DNA of 64,000 nucleotides from Diploptera punctata (lineage: Eukaryota; Arthropoda; Insecta; Blattodea; Blaberidae), in NCBI GenBank assembly GCA_030220185.1, contig JASPKZ010007555.1:1002501-1066500 (forward strand), read 5' to 3'. Position numbers and translations under genes: made by a program. How positions within the stretch are numbered: the stretch's first letter is position 1; the number at the start of each line of letters is the position of its first letter. Shown here one piece after another: positions 32,357-44,399 of this stretch. Below the pieces are notes generated by a model. The model had not been told where the DNA came from. It searched no databases and was given only the letters and a program-made list of their open reading frames with translations.

Positions 32357-33312
32357 ACCTTTTTAAAATTTACATATACATTAAAAAAACTAATTCATTC
32401 ATTGTTTGTACTTCCTTAATAAATTCATTTTACTTAGATAACGGTTTTTTTGTAAAAAAAGAATGCTTTTCAAAACTTGAATATATTCAAATGTTGTATA
32501 GAAAAAAACGTAGTTCTATATTATATATATGTAATATATAAAAAATGAATGTTTGTTTGTTTGTTTATTCGACCTTAATGCGCGGCCATACAATTGATCC
32601 CTTGTTATTGGTTTTTTATGTAAAATGTTCAGGAGATTCCCGGGATGAATATAGGCTATAAAAGAGTTGTGATACTCAACTCTTCCACCCTTAAAAATTG
32701 CCCTTTGTAGTGAAAAACTTGCAAAATGTAGCTCTTTGGATGCTTAAACGTCTTACACTGCCTGAACCATAGCAAATACAAAAAATTAATGTACACAGAT
32801 TTGAATATCTCATAAAGTACAACAAATACTTCCGCGACAGCACATGTTTATCTCTTACGGATTTAAGATAAGAGTTAAAAATTAAAATGTACCTGTTGTC
32901 AGGTGCCGTCATCCTAAACGTTGTTAAAATAATGTACATACAATTAATTCAACTCAACGGAATTTGATGTGCATTTTTATTAGCATTGACTCTCACGGAT
33001 ATATCACAATAGCCATTATTGTATTTCATTGATGACAAGTACGTACTTTCTTGTGCAAACATAGCAGCACATGTTGTATATTTTTTACGGATAATTCACA
33101 ATAACGTATTTTGTCTTTCAGCTCATTTAAACCACGAATATCGGGATGAATACATTCTCGAGCAAATCCCGATAATCAGTACGGGGTATTTAAAAATGTA
33201 AATTTCTAATAATTTTCCATTTATTTAATCAACTAAACACCTACTTCCATTATGCCTCGATACAAATAGAATATAGACGGGTCGAAAAGAGACAAACAAA
33301 GATGATGGGATG
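32357..33312 (+). repeat. Foldback unit copy 5, right half
   Basis: Starts inside the loop (CATTGTTTGTACTTC..., TTACTTAGATAACGG), then TA, right arm 32531-33190, a shortened outer right arm to 33233, and RF to 33312. The left arm, GTA tract and first part of the loop are missing. The left end at 20040-20268 is likely the other half. Confidence 0.85.
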
Positions 33313-33328
33313 TGTGCTTATATATATA

Positions 33329-33670
33329 GTCACCCGCTGCGGTCTCGAGGTAGCGTGCTGCCTTGTCACGCAGTGGCCCGGGTTCGATCCCCGGTCGGGG
33401 AAGTTTTTCTGGGTGAGGTTTTATCGGGGTTTTTCCTCACCTGTAAGACAAATATCAGGAAAACGTTAAGGCCCAACGGGTCCCCGAAATCATATGGCCA
33501 TCATCATTATTAACATCCTTACCATTATCATCATTATCATCATCCTTCCCCGGTGTGGAAAGCAACGGGAAGCTACCACACCTACAATTCCCTAGTAAAA
33601 TTACAATGCATAGCATGAAAATGCTATGGTTGCAGTGAAAGACTTTCCCTAGGGTAGAATTACTGTGGAT

Positions 33671-33674
<4 letters not shown>
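33329..33674 (+). mobile_element. SINE-A copy 3
   Basis: GCGGTCTCGAGGTAGCGTG, GGGTTCGATCCCCGG, CTCACCTGTAAGAC, GGAAAGCAACGGGAAGC and GTGGATGGATATATA end. Flanked by a short TA run on the left and a long one on the right. Confidence 0.9.

Positions 33675-33703
<29 letters not shown>
33674..33703. repeat. (TA)n microsatellite
   Basis: TA run between SINE-A copy 3 and S copy 5. Confidence 0.95.
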
Positions 33704-33708
<5 letters not shown>

Positions 33709-34151
33709 TACAAGCAGGAATATATTTATTTCAATGTTAGGTTTGTAATTATAATAATATATTTTTATCAAAAACATAAAACAGAACATTTCAAATATTA
33801 TATTTAATTTGTTATAATGTGTAAGCAGTTAGTTTTCAATTGTGAACACTGCAACACGTAATGTATTTTCAAACATTTAATCTATGACAAATGTGGTATT
33901 TCTAAATGTATTTAGTATTTATCTGATATAGGAAGAGTTGCGCGTTGTTCATTCCACAAATTTACGGATATAAATAGATATAATCTGTGAAAAATTATAT
34001 TTTATTAATTCGGACTAAAAAATACATTTTCAATTTCACATTCAGTGGCGTTGCTAGGCAACGTGAGTTATTTATTAGGTCAACATTTTATTATCGCTTT
34101 GTTACGAAATTTATATTTTTAATAAAAAAGTTGAATGTTGCGTAGCGGAAA
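33704..34151 (+). repeat. S spacer, copy 5
   Basis: Starts TAAATTACAAGCAGGAATA and ends TAGCGGAAAT. The hairpin near 34046 is GCGTTGCTAGGCAACG: the loop has changed (TAG for TCC) while the stem is kept. Confidence 0.87.
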
Positions 34152-34178
34152 TATGTATAAGTTATTTATTTTAACAAT

Positions 34179-34604
34179 GCACCCCCCCACACACACACAA
34201 ACACACAAACACACACACACCCACAAACACACACACAAACACACACACAAACATACATGCACACACACGCACACACTGAACGCACACGCACACGCTCCAC
34301 ACACACGAACTCAAACTCGCACACACACCCACACACACAAAAAAAGGCGCGCGCGCACGCACGCCAACAAACACGCACGTACACTCCACACGCGCACGCA
34401 CACACGCGCGCCCACACACAAACACACACACGCACATACACACACATACACATAAATACACACATACACTCACACCACACACACCTACACTCACACCACA
34501 CACATACATACACACCACACACAAACACACACATACACACACACCACACACACATACATACACACCTCACACACACACCACACACACCACACACATACAC
34601 ACCC

Positions 34605-34637
<33 letters not shown>

Positions 34638-36464
34638 AACATACATACCTACACAAACATACAACATACACATACACAATCTACATACATACATACATAC
34701 ATCATACACACATACTACACACATACCACATACACGAACAGAAAACACACATACATACACACGCACATAAAAATACCACCATACAAACATACAACACATA
34801 CATACACATACATAACACACTACACACCACACACGTACCCATACCCACATATTCACACAAACCAAACACACATACACACAGACACACATACAGACACCAC
34901 ACAGACATACATACACACACAACACACACACACACATACATCACACACCATACATAAAGCATCATACATACAGACACATACCACACAGCATACACACATA
35001 CATACATACATACACACATACACAAAATACACACATACACACACTACCACATGCATACATACATAGCACATAGAAACAGATGTAAACACACATACACACA
35101 CATACACAAATACACACATACACACACCACACACATCACACACACCACACACACATGTACAAATACACACATACACACGCATACACACATATTCATCAAA
35201 TACATCACATACACAACATACACACATACACACATACATACCTCATACATATATACATCATACATACAACATACATACACACCCACACACATACACACAC
35301 TACACTACACATCACACACACAAAAACAACACACACATACTCAAATACTCACTACAGACAACACACACACACATACACACACATACATCACACCACAATA
35401 CATACACACCCACACACATACTACATACATCACTCACATACATACATACATACATACACATACATACACACATACAGACATACCAACATACACACATCAC
35501 ATACCTACATACATACATCATCCATACATACATACATACACACATACATACAACATACATACTACATACATACATCAACATACATACATAACATACATAC
35601 ATACATACATACATACAACATACATACATACATCATACATACATAATACATACATACATACATACATACAAACATCACATAACATCCATACATCAGTACC
35701 TACATACCATACATACACATACATAACATACATACATACATACATACATACACACATACATACATACATACAGCCAACATACATACATACATACTACATA
35801 CAATACTACATACATACATACATACATACATACATACATACACATACCACATACATACATACTACATACATACATACATACATACATACATACATACATA
35901 CATACATACTACATACATACCTACATACATACATAACATACATACACACATACATACATACAGACATACATACATACATCACATACATACATCCATACAT
36001 ACATACATACATACATACAACAACCATACATACACACATACATACATACTACATACATCTACATACATACACACATACATACATACATACATACATACAT
36101 AACATACATACATACTACATACATACATACATACACACATACATACATACATACATAACACACATACATACATACATACATACACACATACATACATACA
36201 ATACACATACATACATACATACAGACAACATACATACATCCATACACACATACATACATACATACATACATACATACATACATACATACATACACACACT
36301 ACACCACACACACACACACACACACACATACTCACACATCATACACACATACACACATACACACACACACACACACACACTAACATACACACATACTACA
36401 TACATACATACATACATACATACATACTCAACACTACAAACACATAGACATACACCCACATAAT
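34179..36464. repeat. Giant CA/CATA low-complexity block, left part
   Basis: Begins as CA with CACG and CAAA variants (34179-34640), passes through CACATACA mixtures, and becomes nearly pure (CATA)n from about 35440 to 36290, then returns to CA. Long open frames on all strands (His/Thr/Tyr on plus, Cys/Val/Met on minus) are consequences of the repeat. It occupies the position of the short CA tract seen in other units (S on its left), but is at least 20 times longer. Confidence 0.97.
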
Positions 36465-36477
36465 ACATGGAGAAAAC

Positions 36478-37494
36478 ATGGCGGAAGAGGTTGACCAGTG
36501 TGTTGAAAGTGCTCTTACATGTTGAAGGATGTGACGGATGAAAGCAAGAATCTGCGTCTTGATTTGAAGCAGGATATTGTCAAATCGGTAAGTATGTTGA
36601 GGAAAGCAATTTCAGTGTTTAATAGCGAGTTAACAAGAAAGGACATGGAAATTACCAAGTTGAAGGACGAGTTGAAGAATGCCGAATAACAGTTAAACGC
36701 GAAGGGGAAAAGGTTTGCCACGCAGAAGATACTCGCCGCGCCATCTGTGAGCGGCCAGTGGAGAACGCTGATGAGCAATGCGAGAGAGCCACTGCACGAT
36801 GCTACCCCTGTGTTTCAGAAGATGAACTACTCTCATGCAACCGGCACCGGTGCCTCGACCGTTATACAGCAGCAGAAAAAAATTAAATTAATGGTGGAAT
36901 CCAAAACAAATCAAAGTGTCGAGTACATAAAGACACTAATTAAAACAAAATTGAACCCAGTTGAGATGAGTCGGAATAAACTCATTTAAAGGGCTAAGAA
37001 ATGGTCAACTGATGATAGAGTCTAATAATAAAGAAGTTGAAATTATCTGTAGAAATATTAACGAGAATTATGGAGCGGAAATTGAAGCTAATGCCACAAT
37101 ATTGAGAAATCCTAGAATTATCATATTCAACATTCCGGAAGAAATTACAAAGGAAAATGTCGTTGAAGCTATTACAACGCAAAATCCGGAAATGAAACAA
37201 TATGAAATGGATATGCAACCTAAATTTGTTTTCGAAGACAGGAGGAAAAATAAAAATTTGATTCCTGAAGTCAGTTCTGCTGCAAGGAAACAGATTTTAG
37301 ACATAAAATTGAAGATTGGATGGAACATGTGCGGGTGGGACGATTACATAAAAGTGGGTCGATGTTTTAAATGTTGTAAGTACAACCACCGTGCCCAAGA
37401 TTGTAGGGGATTTCAAACATGCCCAATATGCGCGCAAGACCATCTTTTAAAATACTGTAAAGCAGCTAAAGAAGAGTATAAATGTATAAATTGA
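36478..37494 (+). pseudogene. LINE ORF1, gag-like RNA-binding protein
   Basis: Would coat LINE RNA. The best start is ATG 36478 (MAEEVDQCVESAL), which stops at 36523; the next frame opens at 36519. Visible in order: a likely coiled coil (LRLDLKQDIVKSVSMLRKAI, ELTRKDMEITKLKDELKNAE), an in-frame TAA at 36687, a middle region, a frameshift near 36985, then the conserved part RNPRIIIFNIPEEITKENV. WNMCGWDDYIKVGRCFKCC follows. The end has zinc knuckles: C-x2-C-x4-H-x4-C (CFKCCKYNHRAQDC) and C-x2-C-x3-H-x4-C (CPICAQDHLLKYC). Homology continues past the TGA at 37492 to about 37560, close to the Penelope-like insertion. Confidence 0.85.
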
Positions 37495-37702
37495 GTAAAT
37501 TATAAGAAATATAACAAAGATGACACAATTAATGTTAACCACTCACCACTAGATGCGAACTGCCCGTGCTATATAACAGCTGTACGACGGTACCAACATA
37601 ACACAGATTTATGTATAACTGTAGGCTTTCACGGCCGGCGTCTTGATCCCTATTAGGTTCGTCTTCCGGGCATATAGGCCGTGGTCCAGTCGTTCTTCTA
37701 CT

Positions 37703-37738
37703 CGACGTTTCGTCTACTGCTGCGGTAGACATCTTCAG
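37703..37738 (-). ncRNA. Hammerhead-like motif, left inverted repeat of Penelope-like element
   Basis: Reverse complement of the motif at 39601-39635: CTGAAGA, one extra base, stem GTCTAC/GTAGAC, then GAAA. Known Penelope-like elements carry hammerhead ribozymes in their terminal repeats. Here the core has one unpaired base between CTGANGA and stem II, so activity is doubtful. Confidence 0.4.
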
Positions 37739-37812
37739 GAGATACTGCGTGCTCTCTGTGAACTCCTCAACAGTCGGCTGCAGACTGGCTGGTCGTTGGA
37801 AACTCCCTCCCT

Positions 37813-39384
37813 CCCAAAGACATCATCGTTCTTCCTGCAGATAAAGGAAATGCCACCGTCATCATGGAAACAGAACAATACAACCAGAAAATGCAACAGC
37901 TTTTAGATCCAGAGACATACAAGATTCTTAAAACTGATCCTACAGCAAGAGTTCTACGTAAATCCAATAAACTTATCAAGAGCTCCACACTTGATGAAGA
38001 CACTAAACGAGGATTGTACAAATCAGAAGCACTGCCACCAAGATTGTATGGATTACCAAAGATACACAAGGAAGGAACACCACTCAGACCTATTGTTTCG
38101 GCCATTGGATCACCTACATATGAACTCGCCAAGTTTCTCGCCTCACTATTGAAACCGTATATTGGGAAAACTGACACGTTTGTAAAAATCTCTACGCACT
38201 TCATAGAAAAAATAGACGCTCTGAAACTCAAGCCAAACGATAAAATAATAAGCTTCGATGTGGTTTCTTTATTTACTAAGATACCTATCCCAGACACTAT
38301 GACATACTTGCAAGAACTCTTTCCCCCAGACAAGTAGCGCTGTATAACATATGCCTCACAGAAACGTATTTCCAATGGGGAGGAAATTCTTCTACGAGCA
38401 AATAGATGGCGTGGCCATGGGAAGTCCCTTAAGCCCCATAATAGCCAATTTTTACATGGAACAATTTGAAAACAGGCCTTGGAGAATGCTACATTAAGAC
38501 CTTCAGTGTGGCTGAGATATGTGGACGACACATTCGTCATTTGGGAGCATGGTGAAGAAGAACTTGATAACTTCAGGCAACATTTAAATGGTATTTGTCC
38601 CAGCATCCAATTCACCCTGGAAAGAGAAGAGAACAACAGTCTACCGTTTTTGGATGTTTTAGTAATTCGAAACCAAGACATGACACTTGGACACAAGGTA
38701 TACAGGAAAAAGACTCACACAGACAGATACCTACATAAGCAGTCCAACCATCATCCCCAGACAAAAACGCGGAATAAATTAAAACCCTGGTGGAACGAGC
38801 CAAAAGGATTTCGGAACCACAGTATCTACAAGAAGAAATTAATCACCTCCAAGCAGCGTTTCAATCGAATGGATACAGCAAAACAGATTTTCGCCGAGCC
38901 TTTAAATCCCAATAAATACAAATCCGAAAACGGGAACAAGGAGGAGGCTAAGGGTAAGGTGTACCTACCATATATCAAGACAATAACGGAGAGAATTGGT
39001 CGAATATTAAATAAATATAACATATCTACAACCTACAAGCCAACACAAAAAAATCAGCAATATACTGCGCCCAGCCAAAGATACAAGAGATCCGTTAAGT
39101 TACTGCCGGTATATATCGCATCCCTTGCAGTTGTGGACAGGTTTATATCGGCACAACAAAAAGAATGGTTACCACAAGATTGCAAGAACACAAGAGGCAT
39201 TGCAGACTAAACAAAAGGAAAAATCAGCCGTAGCGGAACCCTGGATGAACAACCAAGAACATATAATAAGATTCGAAGAAACACAGGTATTGTCCCAAAC
39301 ATCACATTATTACACCAGACTGTACAGAGAAGCCATTGAAATATATAAACACAAAAATTCCTTTAACAAAAAGAAGAAACCATG
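37813..39384 (+). pseudogene. Penelope-type reverse transcriptase with GIY-YIG endonuclease, broken
   Basis: Penelope proteins prime reverse transcription at a GIY-YIG-made nick. Visible in order: PKDIIVLPADKGNATVIM at the left repeat edge, RLYGLPKIHKEGTPLRPIVS, then SPTYELAKFLA. SFDVVSLFTKIPI (first Asp), [19 protein letters not shown] (other frame), RYVDDTFVIW (catalytic YVDD) and SLPFLDVLV follow. The GIY-YIG domain near 39108-39215 reads YRIPCSCGQVYIGTTKR in a third frame, then LQEHKRHCRLNKR. A stop at 38337, shifts near 38330-38480 and 39100 and a stop near 39225 break it. The N-terminal part is absent, so the copy is 5'-truncated. Confidence 0.9.
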
Positions 39385-39519
39385 AAGATAAACAAAATCT
39401 GGATCCCGGCACTGCACAATACGACAACGAAGCCTATGACTTCTGCTAGCGACAGCCTGGACAAAACAGCACCGCAACACGGACCGCGCAGAAAACCGCC
39501 TCTCCACCAGGGGCGTGCC

Positions 39520-39527
39520 TATAAATA
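39520..39527 (+). promoter_or_regulatory. TATA-like box before right inverted repeat
   Basis: TATAAATA lies directly before the right inverted repeat of the Penelope-like element. The left repeat lacks it. Whether it works as a promoter is a guess. Confidence 0.25.
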
Positions 39528-39600
39528 GGGAGGGAGTTTCCAACGACCAGCCAGTCTGCAGCCGACTGTTGAGGAGTTCACAGAGAGCACGCAGTATCTC

Positions 39601-39635
39601 CTGAAGATGTCTACCGCAGCAGTAGACGAAACGTC
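39601..39635 (+). ncRNA. Hammerhead-like motif, right inverted repeat of Penelope-like element
   Basis: CTGAAGA (39601-39607) fits CUGANGA. One T follows, then stem II GTCTAC (39609-39614) pairing with GTAGAC (39622-39627) across a CGCAGCA loop, then GAAA (39628-39631). A short GTCG/CGAC stem can follow. The extra T between core and stem departs from the standard hammerhead. Confidence 0.45.
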
Positions 39636-39709
39636 GAGTAGAAGAACGACTGGACCACGGCCTATATGCCCGGAAGACGAACCTAATAGGGATAACACAG
39701 ATTACTAAT

Positions 39710-42700
39710 ATGGATTTACACACATTAAAATGCATACAAGTCAATCTACAGCATTCGAGAACAGCAACAGCAAAATCGTGCAGCTGATCGAGGAACAGAA
39801 ATCCGACATAGCTTTTATCCAAGAGCGCTATACAATCAACAATAATCTTGCAGGAATACCTTCATCGTTCAAGTCCTTCACGAGCGGTACCAGAAGAAAA
39901 AGGGCAGCTGTAATAATTAACAATAAGGATATCGATGTTATAACAATTAACCAATTTTCGGATGGAGATTGTGTCCTAGTCGAAGTGAATCATCAAGGCG
40001 TAAAGTTCTATGCCGCTAGCATGTACTTTGACATGGAGAAAGACATAGAAGAAGACATAAGAAAGTTGGAAAATATTCTAGACCATATCAAAGGCAACGG
40101 TATAATAATTCTGGCTGATACAAACGCCCGAAGTAAATTATGGTTCGATGCTGTTAACAATCAAAGAGGAATTACTTTACAAGACTACTTCACAGTGAAA
40201 ACTTTACATATTGTGAATGAAGATACAGGAGTTCCGACATTCGAGAATGCTCGAGGACGAAGTTGGATTGACCTAAAAATCAGTAACGGCAAACTACTCA
40301 AATATGTAAATGACTGGGAAATTGGCAATCAAGAAATCTGCGCCGACCATAAAATCATAACTTTCATGATAGACGGTGTGATTCCAACCACAGAAAGCAC
40401 TTTTAAAATATTTAGATATATAACGAAACATGCAGATTACGAAAAATTCGAAAATCTTCTGGCAGCAAACATCAATTTAGAATTTATGTGCAACAATAGA
40501 GATGATCTGGATGATGAGCTTAGCCGCAGAATTAACAGTGAATCGAACCCTGAAACCCTAATAGAAAAAGGGTATTATTGCCTGATGGAGGCCTGTAATC
40601 GCACATTCAGGCGAAATAATGGGAGGAGGCAGTGAACTAGAGGCAAATCTGTTCCATGGTGGAATCCCCAACTATCAATATTACGGAAGAGGGTGAACGC
40701 TCTTAGGCGCCGATACCAGCGAACTGTAAACAATGAAGAATTGAGACAACAGAGAAAGATCCAGGATCTCGAAGGCAATAGGCAATACCAAGCAACAATA
40801 AGAACGGCTAAAATAAATTCTTGGAAGGAATTTTGCAGTATTACTGACGGATTCAATCCTTGGAATGCTGTCTACAAACTGGCAGCAGGTAAACTTAGAG
40901 GCCAAAACTCGTTCACGACTCTTCAGAAGGAAGACGGCACATATACCATCGATTTAGCCAGCACATTAGATCATATGATTGACCAGTTTGTTCCAGACGA
41001 TAACGACCAGGATGATAGCGAGCACCATCAGTTACTTAGGAGACAGGCATTAGAACCTATTAATACACCGGATGACGCAGAATTCACACAAAAGGAGATA
41101 CTACATGTTTTAGAAAGCTTCAACTCCAAGAAGGCACGGGAGAAGATGGCCTTACAAGCGACATATTGCTTAGAGCATTCAAGCTACTACCACTGTTCTT
41201 CACTGCTGTATATAATGCATGCCTAAGAAAGGGCGTCTTCCCAAAAGTATGGAAACGATCAATAGTAATTCCGATAATAAAATCAGGCCAAGAAAAAAGC
41301 GAAAAAGTAACAAAATTTCGACCGATTAGTCTATTAAATGTAAGTGGAAAAGTTTTAGAAAAGTTAATGATTAACAGAATACTACATCATGTGCACTCAA
41401 AAAACCTCTTCAATTCACGTCAGTATGGATGTATGCCGCAGAAATCTACAATAGATGCTGTTATGGCAATGAAACACTTCGTGGATCAAAACCTCCACCT
41501 ATACGGATTTGTCTCATTAACAAGCCTAGACGTGTGTGTGCGGGTTAGATTACCACGCTGACTGCGACCATTATTGGTGCCGGATCGTGTTTTGTTCCTG
41601 TTGCTTCTATTAGCGTAGATCTGATTACCTCCAAGGTTATTAATCACAAAATTACTTGCCTCGGGCCCATGGAAGGCAAGGATTGATTCATATTTCTTTC
41701 CTAGGCGTATTAACATAAATCAATAATGATTCTCAAACCCACAGAGTGACTGAAAATGATTGTTTTCACTATGATTATCAATCAGGAAAGCTAGACAGCA
41801 AAAATAAGGGAGCTGGAAATGATTTCCTAAGTGAGTGAGTTTCCGTATAGGATTATACCAAACAGCTACGTGCACATAAATCATTAGAACATTCATTTAA
41901 AAAAAATGATATTTAATGCAAACAAGTAGTCTGAAGTCAAAACAAAATCAAGATAAACATTTGATCATTCAAGAAAAATATAAAGTGAATAAATAAATGA
42001 TAATACTTCTACAGGACAAAAAAACCACATCGTACCACATACAACACTCATGCTAAAGTCCAAGCCAGGGGCGGCTTCTTCCCTGGTCTACAGGACCAAC
42101 TAAAACTGCGCCGCTTCTCGGCTTCAGACGACCTTGTCCATATTAGAGTTCCAATCCCATCTCGGAATGGATGGATGATTCAATCATTGAATGACGAATG
42201 AATAAAGCTTGAATGATAACGTTCTGCCTGTGCACCACGTATATGAAGGTTCCGAGGTAGAGGGGAGATGCGCCGTAGACACAGCGCAGCAGGAGAGGTA
42301 AAGAGGGAGAGTGGGGGTAGATGCAAGGAGAAAGGAATATTGGCATAGTTCATGAATATCCCAGTCTAGGGAGGAGAACGACGCTGCGGTAATGAGCCGA
42401 AAAACGCACTTTCGGTTCACGTGAAAGGAACATTCGATGCCGCTTGGTGGCCTAGTATCATGGGCAACCTACGCCAAATGGAGTGCCCCAAAAATGTATT
42501 CCAATTAACAAAACATTACTTTGAAGACAGATCAGCGTGCTTGTGTTCTAATGAATATAGAGTAGAAAAAGCAGTGAAGAATTGTTGTCCTCAAGGCTCA
42601 TGCTGTGGTCCCGGCTACTGGAATGTTCTGTATAACTCATTACTCAATCTACAATTCTCTCAGCGAACATAAATTATTGCGTTTGCAGACGACTTGCTGA

Positions 42701-44241
42701 TTATGACAAAAGGGAAAAGTACAACAGAGACTGAAAACTACACAAACCAAGCCATAAAAGTAATAGAAAACTGGGCAAAGCAAAACAAATTCCAATTTAA
42801 TGAATCTAAATCCAAGGCGTTGCTCGTTACCAACAAGAGAAATGTGCGGAATGAGAAGATCGAAATTTACCTAAACAACAAACGCTTGGAACAAGTAGAG
42901 GAGTTGAAATACCTTGGAACCTACATAGATAAAAAACTGAAGTTCGACAAACATATTGACCACATATACAACAAAACAATGAGTCTCATACACGCCCTAT
43001 CAAAATCAGCAAAGCTCAATTCAGGATTAGGCCATAAGGCACTGCACACTATTTACACAGGAGCAATAGAACCAATTCTAACTTATGGAGCACCAGTATG
43101 GGGGAAGGCAATAGAAAACAACAGGAATCGAATCAAACTACAGAGAATTCAAAGATTGATAAACATTAAAATCACAAAGGCATAAAGGACAATTTCTTAT
43201 GATGCTTCTTGTATTATAGCCGGGATCCAGCCAATTGACATAACTATCGATGGGAAAGCTAAACTGTATGAAGCAATTCATGGAGGAAGAGAGTATGATG
43301 CTCCATTAGAACCGAATTACTGGACTATCCCTGTTGAGATGGTACACGTTCAAGATACGGAGGAGGATAGAGAGTACTCTCATGTGGTGTACACAGACGG
43401 CAGTAAGACAGACAACAAGGTGGGAGCGGCGGCAGTCATATTCCACAATGGAATGCTTATTCAGCAGGTTAAATACAGGTTAGGAGGAGCAGGTTCAAAC
43501 AACCAGGCTGAAAAATTCGCAATCTTGAAGGGTCTGCAGGAGCTCCTAAATATAGAAACAACGAAAGAAGATGAAAGAACAGCTGTAGTGTACACAGATA
43601 GCAGAGTGACTCTATCCTTGCTAAAAAAACAACACCAAGCACAAATCCATAATTGAAATGATAACAGATACAGTAAGAGAACTGGAAAACGAACATTGGA
43701 TTATTCATTTTGGCTGGGTTAAAGCCCACATAGGAATAGCAGGGAACGAGAGGGCGGACCAACTCGCAAAACAAGCATCGGCAGACGAACAAACGGAATT
43801 AATATGTAGCATTATCCCATAATCAAACATCAAAACGGAGCTAAAACAATCAGCTGTACAAGAATGGCAGAGAAGATGGGACAATACGAACAAAGGAAAT
43901 ATAACTAAAGCCTTTTTCCCATCAATACAAGACAGATTAAAACAACTGCCAATCACTCCAGAATTCACTGCAATAGTAACAGGACATGGCAAAACAAGAT
44001 CCTACCTTCACAGATTTCACATAATAGACAATCCTACATGCACATGCAATAGAGCAGACCAAACCGTAAACCACTTAATATATGACTGCCAAGATGTAAA
44101 ACAACACAGAATAGAATTGATAAATGCTATAAAAATAAGTGGAACCACCTGGCCAGCCACAAATCAACAACTAGCAACTAAGCATTTATTAGAACTTAGG
44201 AAGTTTATTCAAGCAATAAAATTACAAAAATTGTTAATGTA
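39710..44241 (+). pseudogene. LINE ORF2: endonuclease, reverse transcriptase, RNase H
   Basis: Start chosen at ATG 39710 (MDLHTLKCIQVNLQHSRTA, the usual opening of APE-type endonucleases). A frameshift near 39775 follows. Endonuclease: DIAFIQERY (Glu), ILADTNARSKLWFD (Asp, Asn), SWIDLKIS and ADHKIITF (His), to about 40380. A TGA at 40633 precedes PWWNPQLSILRKRV. RT: a frameshift near 41145, VIPIIKSG, KFRPISLLN, FNSRQYGCMPQKST, SLTSLDV split from FDAAWWP by the solo LTR, CCPQGSCCGPGYWN, a TAA at 42670, then IIAFADDLLIMTKG (catalytic FADD). RNase H: VYTDGSKTDNKVG, NNQAEKFA, VYTDSRVTLSL, a shift near 43640, VKAHIGIAGNERADQLAK. The C-terminus has CTCN...HLIYDC. Ends TAA 44239-44241. Confidence 0.92.
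41535..42419. mobile_element. Solo LTR with TG...CA ends and 4-bp duplication
   Basis: The element begins TGTGTGCGGG and ends GGTTCA, flanked by CGTG at 41531-41534 and 42420-42423. Removing it plus one CGTG rejoins the RT frame exactly at LDV. At 885 bp with TG/CA termini, an AATAAA word near 42201 and no coding frame, it fits an LTR left by recombination of an LTR retrotransposon (4-bp duplication, as in many Ty3-like elements). A non-autonomous DNA element is the alternative, but I see no inverted repeats. Confidence 0.75.
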
Positions 44242-44399
44242 AATATGTAACATAGTTTATAAAAGTGAGATGATTAGATTTAGAATTACGTACACTAAGT
44301 AAAATTGTAAATATTATAAATATAGAGGATAGTATAGACAATAGTATATAGGTAAGACATAGTAAAATGTATATGCAAATATGTATATACTGTTATGTA

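Larger units (their letters stand above)
37610..39691 (+). mobile_element. Penelope-like element with inverted terminal repeats and 12-bp target duplication
   Basis: Flanked by ATAACACAGATT at 37598-37609 and 39692-39703. Inverted repeats of 165 bp: 37648-37812 and 39527-39691. The left end has 38 extra bases before its inverted repeat (37610-37647), an asymmetry typical of Penelope-like ends. Between the repeats is an RT with a GIY-YIG endonuclease. Each inverted repeat holds a hammerhead-like motif. It inserted between ORF1 and ORF2 of the I-group LINE. Confidence 0.93.
36465..44399 (+). mobile_element. I-group LINE (gag-like ORF1; endonuclease-RT-RNase H ORF2), nested
   Basis: Subtracting the Penelope-like insertion and solo LTR leaves about 4.96 kb, near full length for this group. 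ORF1 (about 36478-37494) is followed by ORF2 (39710-44241) and a short AT-rich 3' UTR. The order endonuclease, RT, RNase H and C-terminal Cys/His motif identifies a non-LTR element of the I superfamily. Stops and frameshifts in both ORFs mean it is dead. It lies in the CA block, with the block resuming after the adjoining elements at 45966. Confidence 0.88.

Noticed and set aside
34257..36463. Very long open frames rich in His/Thr/Tyr (plus) or Cys/Val/Met (minus) in the CA/CATA block
   Set aside because: They are translations of microsatellite DNA, open in most frames on both strands, with no domain or start context.
41486..41716. Minus-strand frame spanning the RT/solo LTR junction
   Set aside because: It crosses an insertion boundary and has no recognisable content.
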